DNA of 64,000 nucleotides from an uncultured Woeseiaceae bacterium (GTDB taxonomy: Bacteria > Pseudomonadota > Gammaproteobacteria > Steroidobacterales > Woeseiaceae). Location of the stretch: NCBI GenBank assembly GCA_945787845.1, contig CALZJH010000008.1:184299-248298 (forward strand). Reading direction: 5' to 3'. The first letter of the stretch is position 1, and each line of letters starts with the position of its first letter. Made by a program: the position numbers and the translations under genes. The notes under the pieces were generated by a model. It saw only the letters and a list, made by a program, of their open reading frames with translations. It had not been told where the DNA came from and did no database searches. Below, piece by piece: positions 1 through 7,900 of the stretch.

Positions 1-8
1 AAGGAAGC

Positions 9-413
9 GTGGCGGCCAGGGATGGCCCACCGCGCTTTTTTTTGGCACCAGGAAAGTGCCAGCCCGGACAACAATCAGAATACAAGGGCGTCAGCTTGAA
101 CCGAGCGTTTACGAAACGCGATGAAGGTGAGTGGATCGAAGTGAGCGGCTTCGTCCGGCGCCTGTTGTCGGACGACAACGATGGTTCCAGGCACCAGCGG
201 TTCGTCGTCGATATTGGCAATCGCCGGACGCTTCTTATCGCGCACAATATTGAACTGGCCACGCGCGTGCCGCTCGGCATGGGCGACCGCGTAAACGTCA
301 GGGGCATGTACGAGTGGAATGACCTGGGCGGACTTGTGCACTGGACGCATCATGATCCGCAGGGGGTCGAGGATGGCGGCTGGGTGCGTTACCGGCGCAA
401 GGAGTATGCATAA
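9..413 (+). CDS. DUF3465 domain protein, 5' end uncertain
   Basis: A 134-residue product from a GTG at 9. It carries the conserved pattern of the DUF3465 family: HQRF at residues 62-65, an AHNIEL stretch near 79-83, and HWTHHDP at 111-117 followed by a Gly-Trp and a basic tail. Family members are small, usually exported proteins thought to have an OB-like beta-barrel; no function is established. The frame is open to the window edge, and family members normally have an N-terminal signal or anchor that is absent here, so the true start may lie before base 1. It converges on rpoH and shares a terminator with it. Confidence 0.75.
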   Translation: MAARDGPPRFFLAPGKCQPGQQSEYKGVSLNRAFTKRDEGEWIEVSGFVRRLLSDDNDGSRHQRFVVDIGNRRTLLIAHNIELATRVPLGMGDRVNVRGMYEWNDLGGLVHWTHHDPQGVEDGGWVRYRRKEYA

Positions 414-437
414 AAAAGGCCGCTCACGCGGCCTTTT
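412..437. terminator. Bidirectional intrinsic terminator between DUF3465 gene and rpoH
   Basis: AAGGCCGC at 416-423 and GCGGCCTT at 428-435 form an 8-bp stem with a TCAC loop. It is flanked by an A run on the left and a T run on the right, so it can terminate both convergent genes. Confidence 0.85.
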
Positions 438-461
438 CATTGTGCTTGTTGTGGGTCGTCG

Positions 462-1325
462 TCAGACGGCCATCGCATTACGCAGTTTCTTGATCGCGTT
501 GGCCTCGAGCTGACGGATGCGCTCGGCTGAGATACCGTACTCGTCGGCGAGCTCATGCAGCGTCATCTTGCTCTCGGTCAGCCAGCGCGCCTCGATGATA
601 CGCCGTGCGCGGTCGTCAAGAATGTTCAACGCCGCGGTCATGCGCGTCGTTGCATCTTCATTGAAATCGGCAGTCTCGACCTGCTTGGCCGGATCCGAGT
701 CCGGAGCAGGCAGGTAGGCAGCCGGCGTGAAGTTGCGCTCGTCGTCAAGATCAGGCGTCGGGTCGAAGATCGCGTCGCGCGAGTGCAAGCGCTTCTCCAT
801 TTCCGTGACTTCTTTCGTACTGACGCCAAGATCCTCTGCAACCGCTTCAGTTTCCGCCGCCGACAACCAGGCAAGCGTTTTCTTCTTCTTGCGAAGATTG
901 AAGAACAATTTGCGTTGCGCCTTGGTCGTCGCAACTTTCACGATGCGCCAGTTCTTGAGAACAAACTCGTGAATTTCGGCGCGGATCCAGTGGACGGCGA
1001 ACGAGACGAGTCGTACATCGTAGCTCGGGTCAAAGCGCTTGACGGCTTTCATCAGGCCGACGTTGCCTTCCTGAATAAGATCATTCAGGGGAAGGCCGTA
1101 GCCCGTGTAGCCCTTGGCGATGTGGACGACGAATCGCAGGTGCGCCATAACAAGCTCGCGTGCGGCTTCGAGATCTTCTTCATCCCGGAAACGCGTGGCC
1201 AGCGACTGTTCGTCCTCCTTGGACAGCACGTCAATCGAACCGACAGCCTGGATGTAGGCGTCGAGACTGCCTACCGGACCTGCCAGTGCGAGTTCGTGAT
1301 TAGTTGTGGCTAGAGCGGTTGTCAT
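462..1325 (-). CDS. rpoH: RNA polymerase heat-shock sigma factor sigma-32
   Basis: Directs RNA polymerase to heat-shock promoters. The 287-residue protein has region 2 (LIQEGNVGLMKAVKRFDP near 83-100), the RpoH box QRKLFFNLR at 138-146 that separates sigma-32 from other sigma-70 factors, and a C-terminal region 4 helix-turn-helix ending EANAIKKLRNAM. I chose the ATG at 1325 because GGAGG (complement of 1332-1336) sits 6 nt upstream; a TTG one codon earlier is too close. It does not share an operon with ftsX here: a divergent TetR/CMD pair separates it from ftsYEX, which is its usual neighbour. A perfect CIRCE lies 27 nt upstream of the start, implying HrcA control. Confidence 0.97.
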   Translation of the reverse strand: MTTALATTNHELALAGPVGSLDAYIQAVGSIDVLSKEDEQSLATRFRDEEDLEAARELVMAHLRFVVHIAKGYTGYGLPLNDLIQEGNVGLMKAVKRFDPSYDVRLVSFAVHWIRAEIHEFVLKNWRIVKVATTKAQRKLFFNLRKKKKTLAWLSAAETEAVAEDLGVSTKEVTEMEKRLHSRDAIFDPTPDLDDERNFTPAAYLPAPDSDPAKQVETADFNEDATTRMTAALNILDDRARRIIEARWLTESKMTLHELADEYGISAERIRQLEANAIKKLRNAMAV

Positions 1326-1352
1326 CAATTGCCTCCGTTATGGCGTTCAATT

Positions 1353-1379
1353 TTAGCACTCGGCAACTTAGAGTGCTAA
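1353..1379. promoter_or_regulatory. CIRCE operator (HrcA binding site) upstream of rpoH
   Basis: TTAGCACTC at 1353-1361, nine bases, then GAGTGCTAA at 1371-1379. This is the full CIRCE consensus TTAGCACTC-N9-GAGTGCTAA with no mismatch. HrcA binds CIRCE and represses groE or dnaK operons in many bacteria. Here it lies between the putative promoter and the ribosome-binding site of rpoH. The hrcA gene is not in the window. Confidence 0.93.
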
Positions 1380-1421
1380 CAGGTTCCGCAGTTCCGCCTG
1401 CGGGGGAAAAATAATGCCTTG

Positions 1422-1450
1422 TAGATCAAAAGTATACGGTGTCCTGTCAA
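1422..1450 (-). promoter_or_regulatory. Candidate rpoH promoter
   Basis: On the minus strand a perfect -35 TTGACA (complement of 1445-1450) is followed 17 nt later by a poor -10 GATCTA (complement of 1422-1427). A better -10, TATACT (complement of 1431-1436), is only 8 nt away and would need a different -35. Either start would place CIRCE in the early transcribed region. The exact -10 is undecided. Confidence 0.4.
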
Positions 1451-1464
1451 GCGTATTTGTAACA

Positions 1465-2031
1465 TTATGCAACGTCGGATCGAGGTGCTTCCCAGGCGAA
1501 ATCAACGAATTCCTTGTCCAGGGTTGTGCCGGCGATGTGGTTCGTATAGTTGCTGATCGTCTTCATGGCCACACCCAGCACGACCTCGAGGATCTGGTGC
1601 TGGCCGTAGCCTGCTGCCAGAAAGTTCCCGATATCCGCGTCAGACAGCCACCCTCGCTGATCGACCATTTTTCGCGTAAATACCCGTAATGCCTCAAGTT
1701 TTTCATCCGCAATCGGCTCGTCGTTGCGAATCGACGCGATGACATCCGAGCGCAGCTTCTGCATGGCCGAGATGGCGGAATGGGCGCCGACGCAGTACTC
1801 GCAGGCGTTATACCGGCTGACCGTCAAAAGGATGACCTGCTGCTCCGTGGCGTCGAAGCTCGATTCGCCAACCAGCTGGCCGAGCGCCAGGTAGGCCTTG
1901 GCGGTGACAGGCGCATGCGCCATATTCCCCATCAGGTTCGGGACGAAACCGTAGCTCTTCTGTACTTGCTCGAGCACCTCGCGGCCTTCCGCGTCAGCTG
2001 TTTCGAGGGTGTGGGGAGTAAAGTCGGTCAT
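1465..2031 (-). CDS. AhpD-like / carboxymuconolactone decarboxylase family protein
   Basis: 188 residues, all-helical CMD fold. The redox motif C77-x2-C80-x3-H84 (in YNACEYCVGAH) matches the AhpD-type alkylhydroperoxidase motif, so a thiol-dependent peroxidase or related oxidoreductase role is likely. The substrate is unknown. There is no signal peptide, so it is cytoplasmic. It is transcribed divergently from a TetR regulator, with one inverted repeat 16-31 bp upstream of its start and a second close to the regulator's start. RBS AGAGG is about 7 nt from the ATG. The natural reading is a peroxide or electrophile defence gene controlled by the adjacent repressor. Confidence 0.85.
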   Translation of the reverse strand: MTDFTPHTLETADAEGREVLEQVQKSYGFVPNLMGNMAHAPVTAKAYLALGQLVGESSFDATEQQVILLTVSRYNACEYCVGAHSAISAMQKLRSDVIASIRNDEPIADEKLEALRVFTRKMVDQRGWLSDADIGNFLAAGYGQHQILEVVLGVAMKTISNYTNHIAGTTLDKEFVDFAWEAPRSDVA

Positions 2032-2046
2032 GAGCGCGCCTCTTAG

Positions 2047-2062
2047 TTGAATGTTTATTCAA
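2047..2062. promoter_or_regulatory. TetR-type operator, copy 1
   Basis: Inverted repeat TTGAAT-GTTT-ATTCAA just upstream of the ribosome-binding site of the CMD gene. The arms are identical to those of copy 2 at 2118-2133. Confidence 0.75.
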
Positions 2063-2117
2063 AAATAAGTCAAAAAATATGGCCTTCTGCCAGGCCGGAA
2101 GCAAATACTAGCTATTC

Positions 2118-2133
2118 TTGAATAATAATTCAA
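2118..2133. promoter_or_regulatory. TetR-type operator, copy 2
   Basis: Inverted repeat TTGAAT-AATA-ATTCAA, extendable by one C/G pair at each end (2117-2134). It lies 20 bp before the tetR start codon, in the position expected for autoregulation. Confidence 0.78.
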
Positions 2134-2152
2134 GTATGACTACAATACACCT

Positions 2153-2746
2153 ATGCCAAGACACGCTGAATACAACCGGGACACGGTCATCGCCGCTGCA
2201 ACGGCCGTCTTCTGGGAGCGCGGCTACAGCCAGACGTCCATCGGGGATCTCGTGGCCGCCACCGGGCTGCAGCCCGGCAGCCTGTATGCCGCGTTTGGCA
2301 ACAAAAAGGGCCTGTTTCTCGAGGTCATCGATCGGTATAACCAGGATTTCATCGGCAGGATTCGCCGCCTGCGGCTCGAACGGGGAGCAGCACTCCCGAA
2401 AATCCGTGAATTGCTCCAGCAGATCGTGGAGGAAGCCGCGCAGGGTAATGCCGGCCACGGCTGCCTGACCGTCAATGCGCTGCTCGAGATGTCCCAACAC
2501 GACGCGGAGATCGCCAGGCGTTTGCAGGCCTACAACGCGCAGCTAAGAAAGGCGTTTGCCTGGCTGGTCAGGGATGCGCAAACCGAGGGCGATGTCGTCA
2601 CCGGTCAGGATCCGAACGAGCTGGCCACCTTCGTCATCAACAACATCTGGGGCATGCGAGTCATGTGCAAGAGCCGGCCGGACCGTGCCAGCCTCGAAGC
2701 GATTGTGACCGGCGTTCTTACGGCGCTGCAAAGCAGGCAAAATTAG
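2153..2746 (+). CDS. TetR/AcrR family transcriptional regulator
   Basis: 197 residues. The N-terminal helix-turn-helix is typical of TetR proteins (AVFWERGYSQTSIGDLVAATGL, then GSLYAAFGNKKGLF at about residues 40-57). The C-terminal helical ligand domain contains a single cysteine in the segment GHGCLTVNALLE, as in TetR proteins near peroxide- or electrophile-responsive genes; that functional link is inference. Divergent from the AhpD-like gene with two identical-arm inverted repeats between them, so it very probably represses that gene and itself. Its stop overlaps the convergent ftsX stop by 4 bp. Confidence 0.92.
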   Translation: MPRHAEYNRDTVIAAATAVFWERGYSQTSIGDLVAATGLQPGSLYAAFGNKKGLFLEVIDRYNQDFIGRIRRLRLERGAALPKIRELLQQIVEEAAQGNAGHGCLTVNALLEMSQHDAEIARRLQAYNAQLRKAFAWLVRDAQTEGDVVTGQDPNELATFVINNIWGMRVMCKSRPDRASLEAIVTGVLTALQSRQN

Positions 2747-3708
2747 CGCGGTTCAATACGCCGCATGTGCCTCGCGGTGGTGAACCATGAGCCAAACAAT
2801 CCGAGAAACACACCGACGCCGATAATGGCCAGCGCCTCATCGAGGCTCATCGCGGCAATCGAAATATTGCTTTGGTAGAGCCCTGCCAGTCTTGCCACCG
2901 GGCCGTGTAGCAGGAACAGTCCGTAATAGACGAGCCCCAGCGCCAGTAGTCCCCCGAAGAGGCCGTACCAGAACCCGGTCCAGAGAAACGGGCGGCGCAC
3001 AAACGCATTGCTCGCGCCGATCAGCTTGGTGACCTCAATTTCATTGCGACGATTTTCAATGTCGAGACGAATTGTATTGCCAATGATGACGACGATCGCG
3101 ATGGCGAGCAGCGCTGCGCCAATCGCAATGGCTTGCCTGACGATATCCAGAATCGCATGAAAGCGCTGCACCCACTCTGTATCGACCTGGACGAACTCGG
3201 TCTCCGGCAAATTGCCGAGCTCCTCCTGCAGCAAAATCATTGAGTCACTGGTATTCCCCGCACTGGGACGAACCACCAGCGTGTGTGGCAATGGATTGTC
3301 CGGGAGCTGATCAAGTGCCGACCCAAATCCGGAGTGCACCTTGAAATCCGCCAGCGCTTTCGACGCACTGATAAACGAAACCGAATCCACGTCCGCTCGT
3401 TGTTCAATAAGCCGACCCAGGCCCGCAGCCTGGTCCTCCGTGACGTCCTGCTTCAGGAACACCGAAAAATCGAGCGCATTATCCCAACTGCCGCTGATTG
3501 ACTGCGCGTTCTTGACGATCAGGTTGATTGCAGCCGGCAGCGCGAGCGTCACCGCAATCACCAGTACGATCATGAAACTCGAAAATGGATGTCGCACGAG
3601 CCGTCCAAGCGAGCCGACCGAAATGCTGACGTGACGTGAAAACCAGATCGCCAGCGGGCTTGATCTCCGCACGGGCGCGACGGCATCGGCATTACGCGTT
3701 ACAGCCAT
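2743..3708 (-). CDS. ftsX: Cell division ABC transporter permease FtsX
   Basis: 321 residues, inner membrane. After a cytoplasmic N-terminus come one membrane segment (about residues 43-65), a periplasmic domain, and three C-terminal membrane segments ending in GVFLGLFGSWFTTARHMRRI, the FtsX layout. With FtsE it controls periplasmic peptidoglycan hydrolase activation at the division septum. Its start overlaps the end of ftsE by 10 nt, so the two are translationally coupled; the operon order is ftsY-ftsE-ftsX. Confidence 0.95.
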   Translation of the reverse strand: MAVTRNADAVAPVRRSSPLAIWFSRHVSISVGSLGRLVRHPFSSFMIVLVIAVTLALPAAINLIVKNAQSISGSWDNALDFSVFLKQDVTEDQAAGLGRLIEQRADVDSVSFISASKALADFKVHSGFGSALDQLPDNPLPHTLVVRPSAGNTSDSMILLQEELGNLPETEFVQVDTEWVQRFHAILDIVRQAIAIGAALLAIAIVVIIGNTIRLDIENRRNEIEVTKLIGASNAFVRRPFLWTGFWYGLFGGLLALGLVYYGLFLLHGPVARLAGLYQSNISIAAMSLDEALAIIGVGVFLGLFGSWFTTARHMRRIEPR

Positions 3709-4382
3709 TCGTCAGCCTCCTCTTCCACCTCGGGCTGCAGCCGCCCCTCTTCGAGCGCAATTCGTCGGCAGCCCAGGCGATCGATCAATGCGATATCGTG
3801 ACTCGCAATCAGCAGCGTGACGCCGACTTCGTTGAAGCGGCGAAATATGCGCATGACTTCCAGCGAAAGCTCGGGATCCAGGTTGCCGGTCGGTTCGTCG
3901 GCAATCAGCAGCTTCGGCCGCGACACGATGGCGCGCGCGATACCTACCCGTTGCTGCTCGCCGGCGGACAGCGTCTCCGGACGCTGCTTCTCCTTGTGCA
4001 GCAGGCCGACCTGGTCGAGGGCCGCCCGCACCTTGCGGCTCGCTTCCCGGTGCCCGACGCCCGCAATCACCAGCGGCAGCGCGACGTTGTCAGCCACCGG
4101 CCGGTCGTACAGCAACTTGTGGTCCTGGAAGACCATCCCGATCTGCCGACGATAGGCAGGAATCCTGCGTCGTTTCACTCGCCGCGTGTTCATGCCATCG
4201 ACGATTACCTCCCCATTCGTGGGACGTTCAATCAGCGCAATCAGGCGTAGCAACGTGCTTTTGCCGGCACCGGAGTGGCCGGTCACGAAGACCATCTCGC
4301 CTTTGTCCACGGCGAGACTCAGACCGGAAAGAGCTTCCTGCCCTCCGGGAAATCGCTTGGTGACGTTTTCGAGCTGAATCAT
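3699..4382 (-). CDS. ftsE: Cell division ATP-binding protein FtsE
   Basis: 227 residues, ABC ATPase partner of FtsX. Visible motifs are Walker A GHSGAGKST, the ABC signature LSAGEQQRVG, Walker B LLIADEPTGNLD and the switch histidine in LIASHD. I use the ATG at 4382 (MIQLENVTKRF), which matches family starts; a TTG one codon upstream is possible. Lies 12 nt after ftsY. Confidence 0.96.
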   Translation of the reverse strand: MIQLENVTKRFPGGQEALSGLSLAVDKGEMVFVTGHSGAGKSTLLRLIALIERPTNGEVIVDGMNTRRVKRRRIPAYRRQIGMVFQDHKLLYDRPVADNVALPLVIAGVGHREASRKVRAALDQVGLLHKEKQRPETLSAGEQQRVGIARAIVSRPKLLIADEPTGNLDPELSLEVMRIFRRFNEVGVTLLIASHDIALIDRLGCRRIALEEGRLQPEVEEEADEWL

Positions 4383-4394
4383 CAAGTCGTGGCT

Positions 4395-5360
4395 TCAGCT
4401 TTGTTGTCCTGATGTGAGCAATGCATCCGCAAACTCCGTCGCAGAAAACGTCTGCATGTCCTCCGCGGCTTCACCGATACCGATAAAGCGTACCGGTACA
4501 CCGATCCGGCCGGCGATAGCGAGAAGAATGCCACCCTTAGCGCTGCCGTCCAACTTCGTTACCGTAAGCCCGGTAAGCCCGAGCGCCTCGTGGAACTTCT
4601 CAGCCTGGACCAGCGCGTTCTGGCCCTGGCTGGCGTCGAGGACCAACATGATTTCATGCGGTGCCGTTGCGTCGCGCCTCGCAATGACGCGTTTTACTTT
4701 TGCGAGTTCGTCCATCAGCCCCGTCTGGCTTTGCAGCCTCCCGGCGGTGTCCGCCAGCAGGATATCGATGTCGCGCGCCCGCGCCGCATCCATCGCATCG
4801 AAGATAACGGCCGCCGGGTCGGCCCCGGCCTGCTGCGCGATAACGGGGACGCCGTTTCTCTCACCCCACGCCTGGAGCTGTTCTACCGCCGCGGCGCGAA
4901 ACGTGTCGCCCGCCGCCAGCATGACCGAGTAGCCCTGATCCTTGAAGCGCCGCGCAAGTTTGCCAATCGTTGTCGTCTTGCCCGCACCATTCACACCCAC
5001 CATGAGAATGACATACGGTCCTTCGGCATTCGGGTTCTCGATGGTTAGCGGCTTTTCAACCGGCTCGAGAATGTCACACACGGCGCTGTGCAGCCCGCGC
5101 TGCAGCGCCTCGACGTCCTTGAGCTCTTTGCGCGCGAGCCGTTTTTGCAGCTCGGCAATGATGCGCTCGGTGGTCTCGACGCCGACGTCGGCCATCACGA
5201 GAAGGCTCTCAAGCTCCTCGAGGACGTCTTCATCGATCTTGCCCCCGGGCGCGAGATTGGCGAGATCATAGGTTAGCCAGCTGTCGCCTCGATTAATGCG
5301 GGCGCGAAGGCGCTTGATGAAGCCTTCGCGATTCTCGGGCTTTTCCTTTTTCCCAAACAT
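4395..5360 (-). CDS. ftsY: Signal recognition particle receptor FtsY
   Basis: 321 residues: the NG GTPase core with only a short basic N-terminus (MFGKKEKPEN). G1 is GVNGAGKTT at 122-130, followed by DTAGR and TKLDGSAKGG near the C-terminus. It docks the SRP-ribosome complex at the membrane for co-translational insertion. The long acidic A domain of E. coli FtsY is missing, as in many bacteria with compact FtsY. First gene of ftsY-ftsE-ftsX; only 35 bp separate it from divergent rsmD, so their promoters must be compact or overlapping. Confidence 0.96.
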   Translation of the reverse strand: MFGKKEKPENREGFIKRLRARINRGDSWLTYDLANLAPGGKIDEDVLEELESLLVMADVGVETTERIIAELQKRLARKELKDVEALQRGLHSAVCDILEPVEKPLTIENPNAEGPYVILMVGVNGAGKTTTIGKLARRFKDQGYSVMLAAGDTFRAAAVEQLQAWGERNGVPVIAQQAGADPAAVIFDAMDAARARDIDILLADTAGRLQSQTGLMDELAKVKRVIARRDATAPHEIMLVLDASQGQNALVQAEKFHEALGLTGLTVTKLDGSAKGGILLAIAGRIGVPVRFIGIGEAAEDMQTFSATEFADALLTSGQQS

Positions 5361-5395
5361 ACGTTTACGATTCAGATACTCAAGGTGGGACGGCC

Positions 5396-5995
5396 GTGGC
5401 CAGACAAAAACAAAGTGCCAAATCCAAAAGCGGACGGCTGCGTATTGTAGCGGGAAACTGGCGTAGCCGCCTTTTGGATATTGCCGAGGTCGAGGGCCTT
5501 CGCCCGACCTCGGAGCGGATTCGCGAGACCCTCTTCAACTGGCTGGCGCCGATTCTTCACGGGTCGCGCTGCCTTGATCTCTACGCCGGAACCGGCGCGC
5601 TTGGCCTGGAAGCCCTGTCGAGGGGGGCTGCGGAAGCCGTCTTCGTCGAACGCTCCCCGGTGGCGGCCCGGCAGCTGCAAAAGAACATCGATCTGCTCGA
5701 CGCACGCGGCGCACGCGTCGTCACGCAGGACGCACTGGACTACCTGCAGCGGGCGGCGTCACGGCCGTTCGACCTCGTGTTCCTCGACCCGCCGTTTGCC
5801 GACGACTTGCTCGAGGAAACGTGTAGACTGTTGGCAGCTCAAGACCTGCTCGCAGCCGGAGCACGGGTCTACCTGGAGCAGGATCGGGCAAAGCCCGAGC
5901 CACGGTTACCTGACAACTGGACAATCAAGAAGAACAAAACCGCAGGCAACGTTCGCTACTTGCTTGCGATGGTTGAAGAGGACGACGAGCGATGA
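5396..5995 (+). CDS. rsmD: 16S rRNA (guanine(966)-N(2))-methyltransferase RsmD
   Basis: 199 residues with a GTG start behind a purine-rich AAGGTGGGA. Class I SAM methyltransferase: motif I LDLYAGTGALGLEALSRG and catalytic FLDPPF. N-terminal LRIVAGNWRSR and LRPTSERIRETLFNWL are RsmD hallmarks. Methylates G966 of 16S rRNA during 30S assembly. Overlaps coaD by 4 nt (ATGA). Confidence 0.95.
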   Translation: MARQKQSAKSKSGRLRIVAGNWRSRLLDIAEVEGLRPTSERIRETLFNWLAPILHGSRCLDLYAGTGALGLEALSRGAAEAVFVERSPVAARQLQKNIDLLDARGARVVTQDALDYLQRAASRPFDLVFLDPPFADDLLEETCRLLAAQDLLAAGARVYLEQDRAKPEPRLPDNWTIKKNKTAGNVRYLLAMVEEDDER

Positions 5996-6480
5996 TTATT
6001 TCTGCGATGTATCCGGGCACGTTCGACCCGATTACGCTGGGGCACGAGGACTTCGTGCGACGAGCATCGAGGCTTTATGAAAAGGTCGTGGTTGCCGTCG
6101 CGGCCGATACCGGGACCAAGAAAACGATGTTCTCGTTCGACGAACGTGTCGATCTCGCCCGGCGTTCACTCGCGGATATCGGCAACGTGGAGGTGATGGG
6201 CTACCAGGGGCTGACTATCGACTTCGCGGTCGAGAATGATCTTGCAGTCATTGTGCGTGGACTGCGGGCCGTATCCGACTTCGAGTACGAGTTTCAGCTT
6301 GCGAGCATGAACCGGGCGCTGACCCGGGAAGTCGAAACCGCATTCCTCACGCCGACCGACAAGTACACATTCATTTCCTCGACCCTGGTGCGTGAAGTGG
6401 CACAGCTCGGCGGAGACGTCACGCAGTTTGTCTCGCCGCTGGTCAAAGAGGCACTGCTAAAGAAAGTCGGGCGGGCCTGA
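5992..6480 (+). CDS. coaD: Phosphopantetheine adenylyltransferase
   Basis: 162 residues, the usual length for this enzyme. Transfers AMP from ATP to 4'-phosphopantetheine, the fourth step of CoA synthesis. The nucleotidyltransferase signature is YPGTFDPITLGH (TxGH) near the N-terminus, and ISSTLVRE lies near the C-terminus. Coupled to rsmD through an ATGA overlap. Its stop codon abuts the convergent mutM stop. Confidence 0.97.
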   Translation: MIISAMYPGTFDPITLGHEDFVRRASRLYEKVVVAVAADTGTKKTMFSFDERVDLARRSLADIGNVEVMGYQGLTIDFAVENDLAVIVRGLRAVSDFEYEFQLASMNRALTREVETAFLTPTDKYTFISSTLVREVAQLGGDVTQFVSPLVKEALLKKVGRA

Positions 6481-7293
6481 TCAGGTCTGGCAGGACTTGC
6501 AGTAGTAGGTCGAGCGCTGACCCTGGACAAACGCCCTGATGATCGTGTTGCAGCAGCGGCAATGCTCACCCTCCCGATCGTAGACTTCGAGCTGCTGCTT
6601 GAAGTAGCCCGGTTCGCCATCGCCACCGTAGAAATCCCGTAGCGTCGTTCCGCCCGCCTTTATTGCTCGGGCAAGGATGTCCTTTATCGCATCGGCGAGT
6701 GCGTCATAACGATGCCGCGCGGTTCGACCTGCGGCGCGCTTCGGGTTAATGCCGGCGAGGAACAGCGACTCGCTGGCATAGATGTTCCCGACGCCGACAA
6801 CCACGTGCGCATTCATGATGAACTGCTTGATGCTGACCTTGCGTCCGCGCGACTTGCGCCACAGGTATTCGCCGTCAAACCCGTCGCCCAGCGGTTCCGG
6901 CCCGAGTTTCTCGAGCAGGGGGTGCGCCAGCGGGTCTTTGCTGAGATGGAAAGAGCCGAAGCGTCGTGGGTCCCGAAAGCGCAGGGTCTTCCCCGAGTCG
7001 AGCTCAATGTCGATGTGATCGTGCACACTGGCGGGCGCGCCTTTGTCGACGATGAAGACGCTGCCCGTCATGCCGAGGTGCAGGATGATCGTATCGGCGT
7101 CGGTACCGATCAGGATGTACTTGGCGCGCCGTCCGACAGATTCAATTGAGCGCCCGCGAAGCGTGCTTTCGACGCCCTTCGCAACGGGCCAGCGCAGGCG
7201 GCGGTCGCGGACGACCACGCGGTCGATTCTCGTATCCACGATCCACGGCTCGATGCCGCGGCGGCTGGTTTCAACTTCAGGTAATTCGGGCAT
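6481..7293 (-). CDS. mutM: Formamidopyrimidine-DNA glycosylase
   Basis: 270 residues. Begins PELPEVETSRRGIEPW with the catalytic proline at residue 2 and Glu at 3. It has the H2TH region (VVGVGNIYASESLFLAGINP) and a C-terminal four-cysteine zinc finger (CRCC ... CKSC). Removes 8-oxoguanine and related oxidised bases. No frameshift or missing catalytic residue seen. Confidence 0.97.
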   Translation of the reverse strand: MPELPEVETSRRGIEPWIVDTRIDRVVVRDRRLRWPVAKGVESTLRGRSIESVGRRAKYILIGTDADTIILHLGMTGSVFIVDKGAPASVHDHIDIELDSGKTLRFRDPRRFGSFHLSKDPLAHPLLEKLGPEPLGDGFDGEYLWRKSRGRKVSIKQFIMNAHVVVGVGNIYASESLFLAGINPKRAAGRTARHRYDALADAIKDILARAIKAGGTTLRDFYGGDGEPGYFKQQLEVYDREGEHCRCCNTIIRAFVQGQRSTYYCKSCQT

Positions 7294-7316
7294 GGCCTAT
7301 TGTAGTTCGCAGGTAC

Positions 7317-7338
7317 AAAAAAACCCGCACAAGGCGGG
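7317..7338 (-). terminator. Terminator of rpmB-rpmG
   Basis: On the minus strand CCCGC-CTTGT-GCGGG is followed by seven T residues (complement of 7317-7323), about 27 nt beyond the rpmG stop. Confidence 0.88.
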
Positions 7339-7364
7339 CCTTTCTGGAACAACGCCGAGCGTTG

Positions 7365-7520
7365 CTACTTGATCTTGGCTTCTTTGTAGATTACGTGCTT
7401 GCGGATCGTCGGATCGTACTTCTTCGTCTCCAACTTCTCAGGGTGCAAGCGCTTGTTCTTCGTAGCCGTGTAGTAATGACCAGTGCCGGCCGTCGATACG
7501 AGTTTGATCTTGTCGCGCAT
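7365..7520 (-). CDS. rpmG: 50S ribosomal protein L33
   Basis: 51 residues, starting [17 protein letters not shown], then TATKNKRL and ending KEAKIK. This is bacterial L33 of the cysteine-less type, with no CxxC zinc motif, so it does not need zinc. Downstream of rpmB with a 14-nt gap; the two form the standard rpmBG operon with its own promoter and terminator. Confidence 0.95.
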   Translation of the reverse strand: MRDKIKLVSTAGTGHYYTATKNKRLHPEKLETKKYDPTIRKHVIYKEAKIK

Positions 7521-7534
7521 ATCAAATTCTCCGC

Positions 7535-7771
7535 TTAAACGTGCGTGCCGGCAGCGCGCAGGTCAGCGATGACCTTTTCGATACCGTGCTTGTCGATGAT
7601 GCGCAGGCCCTTGTGAGACACGCGCAGGCGCACATAGCGCTTCTCGGCTTCGATCCAGAATCGCTTGTTCTGCAGGTTGGGCAGGAAGCGACGGCGAGTT
7701 CTGTTTTTAGCATGAGAAACGTTGTTGCCGCTCATCGGGCGCTTCCCAGTCACTTGGCAAACCTTGGACAT
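7535..7771 (-). CDS. rpmB: 50S ribosomal protein L28
   Basis: 78 residues, [20 protein letters not shown] with a basic [11 protein letters not shown] segment and C-terminal [13 protein letters not shown], all typical of L28. The N-terminal region lacks the paired CxxC of zinc-binding L28 forms. First gene of rpmB-rpmG; a good promoter and a leader hairpin lie upstream. Confidence 0.97.
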   Translation of the reverse strand: MSKVCQVTGKRPMSGNNVSHAKNRTRRRFLPNLQNKRFWIEAEKRYVRLRVSHKGLRIIDKHGIEKVIADLRAAGTHV

Positions 7772-7801
7772 GAACTTAAGTCTCTGATTCTATTAATAGT
7801 T

Positions 7802-7818
7802 GCCCGCGCAGGGCGGGC
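7802..7818 (-). other. Hairpin in the rpmB leader
   Basis: GCCCGC at 7802-7807 and GCGGGC at 7813-7818 with a 5-nt loop. It would lie within the first roughly 25 nt of the rpmB transcript from the promoter at 7831-7859. It could stabilise the mRNA or act as a ribosomal-protein leader; no T run follows. Confidence 0.55.
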
Positions 7819-7830
7819 AGAGAGCGAGAC

Positions 7831-7859
7831 TTTATACCAGTGACAGCTATGCAATTCAA
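7831..7859 (-). promoter_or_regulatory. rpmB promoter (sigma-70 type)
   Basis: Minus strand: -35 TTGAAT (complement of 7854-7859), 17-bp spacer, extended -10 TGG-TATAAA (TATAAA is the complement of 7831-7836). Strong match for a housekeeping ribosomal-protein promoter. Confidence 0.7.
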
Positions 7860-7900
7860 GCGCTCATTGGCCGATATCGGTGGATATCCTGGAAGCGGCG

